A stretch of DNA of 64,000 nucleotides from the NCBI RefSeq assembly GCF_019635935.1, contig NZ_JAHBYN010000001.1, positions 1,609,501-1,673,500 on the forward strand, written 5' to 3'. The stretch is from Parvibaculum sp. (GTDB taxonomy: Bacteria; Pseudomonadota; Alphaproteobacteria; Parvibaculales; Parvibaculaceae). Under the pieces are notes generated by a model. That model was not told where the DNA came from, did not search any database, and saw only the letters and a list, made by a program, of their open reading frames with translations. This document shows, one piece after another, positions 59,206 through 64,000 of the stretch. The translations under genes were made by a program, and so were the position numbers. Position 1 is the first letter of the stretch, and each line of letters starts with the position of its first letter.

Positions 59206-61209
59206 TCACGCCGCCTCGTCCGTGTTGTAGTCCACCAGCCGCACGACCTCGGCCATGATGTCGGTGATCTGGAAATCCTTGGGTGTGTAGATCGCGGCGA
59301 CGCCGGCGGCGCGGAGCTTTTCCTCGTCATCCGCGGGGATGATTCCGCCGACGACGACCGGGATGTCGGCAAGCCCCGCCTCGCGCATCCGCTTCATCAC
59401 ATCCTCGACCAGCGGCACGTGGCTGCCCGACAGGATCGACAGCCCGACGACATGCACGTCGCCTTCCTGCGCCGACGCAACGATCTGTTCGGGCGTCAGG
59501 CGGATGCCTTCATAGACGACATCCATGCCGCAATCGCGCGCGCGCACCGCGATCTGCTCGGCGCCGTTCGAATGACCGTCGAGGCCGGGCTTGCCGACAA
59601 GGAACTTCAGGCGGCGGCCGAGCTTCGAGGAGACCGCATCGACCATCGCGCGCACCGGGTCGAGATCGCCCGGCGCATTGCGCGCGGCCCGGGAAACGCC
59701 GGTGGGCGCACGATATTCGCCGAAAATCTGCCGGAGCGCCGTGCCCCATTCGCCGGTGGTGACGCCGGCTTTCGCGCACACGATGGAAGGCCCCATGATG
59801 TTGCGGCCTTCCTTGGCGGCGCGGCGGAGATCGGCAAGCGTGGCCTCCACTGCGTCGTTGTCGCGCGCCGCCCGCCAGGCTTCGAGCGCCGCGACCTGCT
59901 CGGCCTCGACACCCGCATCGACGACATGGATCGAACCTGCGCCGGTCGAAAGCGGCGACGGCGCCGTTTCGACATAGCGGTTGACGCCCACCACGACCTG
60001 CCGCCCGGCCTCGATCTCCTCGAGCCGCGCCGAATTGGATTCGACGAGGCGTTCTTTCATATAGGCGCTGTCGACGGCCGCGACCGCACCGCCCATCTCC
60101 TCGATCCGCGCCAGTTCCTCGCGCGCTTCCGCCTTCAGGGCTTCGACCTTGGCGTCCATGACCTTCGAGCCGTCGAAGATGTCGCCATATTCGAGAAGGT
60201 CTGTTTCATAGGCGAGGATCTGCTGCGCACGCAGCGACCATTGCTGATCCCAGGGACGCGGCAGGCCGAGCGCCTCGTTCCAGGCCGGAAGCTGCACCGC
60301 GCGGGCGCGCGCATTCTTCGACAGCGTCACCGCCAGCATTTCGAGCAGGATGCGATAGACGTTGTTTTCCGGTTGCTGCTCGGTGAGCCCGAGCGAATTG
60401 ACCTGCACGCCGTAGCGGAAGCGGCGGAGCTTTGCGTCCTCGACGCCATAGCGGTCGCGGCAGATCTCGTCCCAGAGATCGACAAAGGCGCGCATCTTGG
60501 CGATCTCGGTGATGAAGCGCACACCGGCATTGACGAAAAAGCTGATGCGGCCGACGACCTGCGGAAAGTCCTTTTCGGGCACCTGACCGCTCGCCTTCAG
60601 CCGGTCGAGCACCGCCTGCGCGGTCGCCAGCGCAAAGGCAAGTTCCTGCACCGGCGTCGCGCCCGCTTCCTGCAGATGATAGGAGCAGACGTTTGTGGGA
60701 TTCCACTTCGGCACTTCGCGATAGGTATAGGAAACGATGTCGGTGATGAGGCGCATCGACGGCTCGGGCGGAAACACATAAGTGCCGCGCGAGAGATATT
60801 CCTTGATGATGTCGTTCTGGACCGTGCCCTGAAGTTTCTTGCGGTCGGCGCCGTGCTCGTCCGCCACCGCGATATAGAGCGCCAGCAGCCAGGCCGCCGT
60901 CGCGTTGATCGTCATGGAGGTGTTCATCTGCTCCATGGGAATGCCCTCGAAGAGAGCCCGCATGTCGCCGATATGCGAAACGGGAACGCCGACCTTGCCG
61001 ACCTCGCCGCGCGCCAGCACATGGTCGCTGTCGTAACCGGTCTGTGTCGGCAGGTCGAAGGCGATCGAGAGACCGGTCTGGCCGCGCGAGAGGTTGGTGC
61101 GGTAAAGCGCGTTCGAGGCTTTCGCCGTCGAATGGCCGGCATAGGTGCGGAAAATCCAGGGATTGTCCTTTGCCGGAACGTTCCCGCCGCCCTCACTGCC
61201 CTTGCTCAT
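59206..61209 (-). CDS. ecm: Ethylmalonyl-CoA mutase (MeaA/Ecm), coenzyme B12-dependent
   Basis: 667 residues. The start NPWIFRTYAGHSTAKASNAL, and the later GQTGLSIAFDLPTQTGYDSD and QLPAWNEALGLPRPWD segments, are those of MeaA rather than methylmalonyl-CoA mutase. The C-terminal B12 domain has GLDGHSNGAEQI (DxHxxG) and later VGLSILSGSH. The enzyme turns (2R)-ethylmalonyl-CoA into methylsuccinyl-CoA in the ethylmalonyl-CoA pathway for acetyl-CoA assimilation without glyoxylate bypass. The pathway's other genes (ccr, mcd, mch) were not found here. The ATG at 61209 follows GAGGGCAGGCA. Confidence 0.93.
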   Translation of the reverse strand: MSKGSEGGGNVPAKDNPWIFRTYAGHSTAKASNALYRTNLSRGQTGLSIAFDLPTQTGYDSDHVLARGEVGKVGVPVSHIGDMRALFEGIPMEQMNTSMTINATAAWLLALYIAVADEHGADRKKLQGTVQNDIIKEYLSRGTYVFPPEPSMRLITDIVSYTYREVPKWNPTNVCSYHLQEAGATPVQELAFALATAQAVLDRLKASGQVPEKDFPQVVGRISFFVNAGVRFITEIAKMRAFVDLWDEICRDRYGVEDAKLRRFRYGVQVNSLGLTEQQPENNVYRILLEMLAVTLSKNARARAVQLPAWNEALGLPRPWDQQWSLRAQQILAYETDLLEYGDIFDGSKVMDAKVEALKAEAREELARIEEMGGAVAAVDSAYMKERLVESNSARLEEIEAGRQVVVGVNRYVETAPSPLSTGAGSIHVVDAGVEAEQVAALEAWRAARDNDAVEATLADLRRAAKEGRNIMGPSIVCAKAGVTTGEWGTALRQIFGEYRAPTGVSRAARNAPGDLDPVRAMVDAVSSKLGRRLKFLVGKPGLDGHSNGAEQIAVRARDCGMDVVYEGIRLTPEQIVASAQEGDVHVVGLSILSGSHVPLVEDVMKRMREAGLADIPVVVGGIIPADDEEKLRAAGVAAIYTPKDFQITDIMAEVVRLVDYNTDEAA

Positions 61210-61394
61210 TGCCTGCCCTCGCGTCAACCGACCTTCCGCAGACCCATTATCACAGGCTTTGCTGCGCTGCAAAAGAGGTGTTGCGGCACCGTTTGCCCCC
61301 TCAATCGGGGGCGCACACCACAATGGATATCGCGCCGCGGCCGGACGCGTTAACCTGCGCGCACCGAAACTGAAAACACAATGGATGGAATTTG

Positions 61395-62642
61395 ATGTCA
61401 GACCTCGACCAGGACCTGTTTCAGCTTGCGATGTCGGAGAAGGCGCGCCCGCTGATGGCGGCCGTGCAGAAGCACATCGCCGAAAATGTAGAGCCGATCA
61501 CGGAAGAATTTTTCCGCCTCCACGACGAGAAGACCGACCGCTGGAGCTGGCATCCGCGCCAGCTTGAGCTGCTGGAAGGCGCCAAGAACAAGGCCAAGGA
61601 ATCGGGCCTGTGGAACTTCTTCCTGCCGGATTCCGAAATCGGCTCCGGCCTCACCAATCTCGACTATGCCTATATCGCGGTCGAGCTCGGCAAATCGCCG
61701 CTTGCGTCCGAAACGCTGAATTGCAGCGCGCCCGACACCGGCAACATGGAAGTGCTGGAGCGCGTCGGCACGCCCGCGCAGAAGAAGAAGTGGCTGGAGC
61801 CGCTGCTCAACGGCGAAATCCGCTCTGCCTATGCGATGACCGAGCCGGATGTACCGAGCTCCGATGCCAAGAATGTGCGCACCAGCGCTGTGCTCGACGG
61901 CGACGAATGGGTCATCAACGGAGAGAAGTTCTATATTTCCGGCGCCGGCGACCCGCGCTGCAAGATCATGATCGTGATGGTGCGCACGAGCCCGGACGCC
62001 CCGCCGAGCAAACAGCAATCGCAAATCCTTGTGCCGATCGACACGCCCGGCGTCGAGATTCTCGGGCCGATGAAGGTCTTCGGCAAGGACCACGCGCCCC
62101 ACGGCCACATGCATATCCGCTTCAACAATGTGCGCGTGCCGAAGGAAAATATCCTGTTGGGTGAAGGCCGCGGTTTCGAAATCAGCCAGGTGCGCCTCGG
62201 CCCCGGCCGCATCCATCACTGCATGCGTTCGATCGGCAAGGCGGAAAAGGCGCTGGAACTGATGGTGAAGCGCTCGGCCACGCGCGAAGCCTTCGGCAAG
62301 CCGATCGCCAAGCTCGGCGGCAACCTCGAGATCATTTCGCGCGCCCGCATCGAAATCAATGCGATGCGTCTCGCCGTGCTGCAGGCCGCAAGAGCGATGG
62401 ACGTGCTGGGCAACAAGGAAGCCCGCGTCTATGTCAGCGCGGTCAAGGCGATGGTGCCGGAGAAGGTCTGCCTGATCATCGATCAGGCGATCCAGATGCA
62501 CGGCGCCGCCGGCATCTCGCAATGGACGCCGCTCGCCGACATGTACACCGACATGCGCCATCTGCGCTTTGCCGACGGTCCCGACGAAGTGCATCACATG
62601 GTCGTCGGCCGCGCCGAAGTGCAACGGCACGGTCTCTGGTAG
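61395..62642 (+). CDS. Acyl-CoA dehydrogenase, medium (~415-residue) type
   Basis: 415 residues. YAMTEPDVPSSDAKNVRTSA and EWVINGEKFYISGAGDPRCK are the FAD- and substrate-binding segments; FGKPIAKLGGNLEIISRARIE and QMHGAAGISQWTPLADMYTD come from the C-terminal helical domain. The family normally has its catalytic Glu in this helical part; the position here is not obvious. It oxidises an acyl-CoA with electrons going to ETF. The ATG at 61395 lies after GGATGGAA. It is divergent from the mutase gene. Confidence 0.93.
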   Translation: MSDLDQDLFQLAMSEKARPLMAAVQKHIAENVEPITEEFFRLHDEKTDRWSWHPRQLELLEGAKNKAKESGLWNFFLPDSEIGSGLTNLDYAYIAVELGKSPLASETLNCSAPDTGNMEVLERVGTPAQKKKWLEPLLNGEIRSAYAMTEPDVPSSDAKNVRTSAVLDGDEWVINGEKFYISGAGDPRCKIMIVMVRTSPDAPPSKQQSQILVPIDTPGVEILGPMKVFGKDHAPHGHMHIRFNNVRVPKENILLGEGRGFEISQVRLGPGRIHHCMRSIGKAEKALELMVKRSATREAFGKPIAKLGGNLEIISRARIEINAMRLAVLQAARAMDVLGNKEARVYVSAVKAMVPEKVCLIIDQAIQMHGAAGISQWTPLADMYTDMRHLRFADGPDEVHHMVVGRAEVQRHGLW

Positions 62643-62670
62643 AACCTGCATATATTCGGCACTTAAATGA

Positions 62671-62709
62671 AAACCGCCGCGTGGAAACAATCCGCGCGGC
62701 GGTTTTTTA
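62671..62709. terminator. Bidirectional terminator
   Basis: CCGCCGCG pairs with CGCGGCGG and the arms are extended by AAAA and TTTT(TT). It lies between the acyl-CoA dehydrogenase stop (62642) and the convergent diiron gene stop (62735). Confidence 0.9.
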
Positions 62710-62734
62710 TCGATACCGGACCGGCGAGCGAAGC

Positions 62735-63826
62735 CTACTCGGCGGCCGTTGCCTGTCCGCCGGCACGCGCGGCGATGCGCTCGATATGCTTGCGGCGCGC
62801 ATCGAATTCGCGGGCGATGTTGTCGTCGGCCTGCTGCATGGCATCGACGTCCTGATCGGCATAGGCGAGCACGCCCATTTCCTCATAGCCCTTGCGGATG
62901 CGCGGACCCCAGAGGCCGACATCCTTGACGATCGGCACGATGCGCTGGAACAGCGAGTTGCGGAACGTCTGCATGAAGCCCGAGTGATACATGTGCTCGC
63001 CGCAGGCGACCGGATCGAGGCCGAGATTCTTCCAGACCTCGACCGCATCGAAACGGTCGCGCATCAGATAGCTGGCTTCGAGCAGGAACTCCTCGCGCTC
63101 GTCGCGCTCCTTCTCGGAGATTTTCGGATAGAAGTCGCGCAGCGCCAGACGGCCGAAGGCTACGTGGCGCGCTTCGTCCTGCATCACATAGGCGTTGACG
63201 GCGGCCGCCAGCGGGTTCTGTGCATTGTCGCGAATCTGCGCGAAGGAGGCGAGCGCCAGCCCCTCGATCACGACCTGCATGCCGAGATAGGTCATGTCCC
63301 AGCGGCTGTCGCGCAGGGTCTGTTCGATCAGGTCCTGCAGCGGCTTCGTCATCGGATAGACGATTGCAAACTTTTCCAGCAGGCGCTTGTAGCTCTCGAC
63401 ATGCCGCGCCTCGTCGATCACCTGCGTCGAGGCATAGAACTTCGAATCGATGTCCGGCACCTGCGTGACGATCTTGGCGGTGCAGATCAACGCGCCCTGT
63501 TCGCCCTGCATGAACTGCGACAATTGCCAGGCCTGAAAATGTTTGCGCACATTGGCTTTTTCCTTGCGCGACATCTTCTCGAACTGCGCCATGCCATTGA
63601 TCGGCAGCATCTCGTCGGGCAATTGTTCGGGATTGTCTTCGTCGAGCTCCTGGCTCCAGTCGATGCGCGTATTGGCATCCCACTGCATCTCGACGCCTTT
63701 GCGATAGAGGCCCATCATCGCCGCACGCTCGGGGTCGTACTCCCAATTGAACATCACGTCGAAACCCTGCGGCACGGCCCAATGGCTGTCTTCGAGCTCG
63801 ATCGCATATTGCTTGCTGAAACTCAT
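62735..63826 (-). CDS. Ferritin-like / R2-like diiron protein
   Basis: 363 residues. Two DEARHV motifs (DEARHVESY and DEARHVAFG) plus an upstream MQGEQGALICT acidic position provide the carboxylate-His ligands of a diiron four-helix bundle. The fold resembles ribonucleotide-reductase R2-like oxidases and AurF-type N-oxygenases. The radical-tyrosine site of a true R2 cannot be identified, and no R1 subunit gene is adjacent, so it is more likely an oxygenase. The ATG at 63826 follows GAGGAGAGAGCC. Confidence 0.85.
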   Translation of the reverse strand: MSFSKQYAIELEDSHWAVPQGFDVMFNWEYDPERAAMMGLYRKGVEMQWDANTRIDWSQELDEDNPEQLPDEMLPINGMAQFEKMSRKEKANVRKHFQAWQLSQFMQGEQGALICTAKIVTQVPDIDSKFYASTQVIDEARHVESYKRLLEKFAIVYPMTKPLQDLIEQTLRDSRWDMTYLGMQVVIEGLALASFAQIRDNAQNPLAAAVNAYVMQDEARHVAFGRLALRDFYPKISEKERDEREEFLLEASYLMRDRFDAVEVWKNLGLDPVACGEHMYHSGFMQTFRNSLFQRIVPIVKDVGLWGPRIRKGYEEMGVLAYADQDVDAMQQADDNIAREFDARRKHIERIAARAGGQATAAE

Positions 63827-64000
63827 CCGGCTCTCTCCTCCCAAAAAGATCCTCTATGCGGAGCATAACTCCGTATTCCGGGTTCCGCCACGTCAAATAA
63901 GCCGCGGGATTCCAGCGTTTCCGCCATAAACCGCTGATATTGCAGTGCAAAATTTCCTTGCATCCGTGACGTCAAATGCCAATGATCCGCGCCATCGAGC
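63827..64000. other. Right edge: promoter region and possible gene start
   Basis: The stretch should hold the promoter of the minus-strand diiron gene. An in-frame ATG pair at 63976 and 63982 (plus strand) runs to the window edge reading MPMIRAIE; it may be the start of another gene but only eight codons are visible and no ribosome site is clear. Confidence 0.3.

Overview
The window is a gene-dense, high-GC chromosomal segment of an alphaproteobacterium. Support comes from a CarD/CdnL regulator next to an RpoH-type sigma factor, a 7Fe ferredoxin (fdxA), an MgpS/Suv3-type helicase, Coq4 and Coq7 ubiquinone enzymes, a glutamyl-Q tRNA(Asp) synthetase and an ethylmalonyl-CoA mutase (MeaA/Ecm type). 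The many acyl-CoA dehydrogenases, acyl-CoA ligases, SDRs and hydrolases suggest a lipid- or hydrocarbon-degrading member of the Hyphomicrobiales/Parvibaculum kind. The genus is inference only. No transposase, integrase, CRISPR array or rRNA was found.

Layout. 1-6.2 kb: RNA helicase (cut by the left edge), S4-domain protein, TerB-like protein, ferredoxin, a 615-base non-coding gap, CarD with a very long lysine/alanine/proline-rich N-terminal tail, and RpoH. 6.2-9.2 kb (minus strand): LuxR-type regulator with a degenerate receiver, secreted nuclease, M48 lipoprotein. 9.6-15 kb: tRNA-Arg, a phage-type repressor lacking its protease residues, GT9 glycosyltransferase, PilZ-like protein, enoyl-CoA hydratase, outer-membrane barrel, thioesterase and a small secreted protein behind an elaborate promoter. 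15-17 kb: a low-GC Ser/Thr kinase bracketed by inverted REP-like hairpins, the clearest accessory insert. 17-27.8 kb: acyl-CoA dehydrogenase, a fold-back repeat, acetyltransferase, SDR, paralogous hydrolases, a DsbA-like isomerase, and a GlpD / lipid kinase / AGPS-like operon that looks like glycerol(ether)lipid metabolism.

27.8-47.4 kb is a catabolic block: SulP transporter, four ANL-superfamily CoA ligases, esterase, two carboxymuconolactone-decarboxylase-like proteins, SDRs, a metallo-hydrolase, two glutathione transferases, a GH84 glycosidase, TetR and an LLM flavin oxidoreductase. 47.6-54.7 kb is housekeeping: TusA, acetyltransferases, ArsC/Spx-like protein, Coq4 with a divergent TetR, tRNA-Leu, DsbB-like protein, Coq7, HNH nuclease, carboxylesterase and GluQ. 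54.8-64 kb: acyltransferase-3, AEC transporter, an uncharacterised three-gene operon (coiled-coil protein, membrane protein, secreted VWA protein), ethylmalonyl-CoA mutase, an acyl-CoA dehydrogenase and a ferritin-like diiron protein.

The most unusual items are the kinase cassette at 15.1-17.0 kb with an unrecognised C-terminal domain, the histone-H1-like tail on CarD, the three-gene VWA operon at 56.9-59.0 kb, and two regulators (8585-9232 and 9896-10618) that kept their folds but lost their key residues. All calls come from reading the sequence and recalled family motifs; no database search was run.
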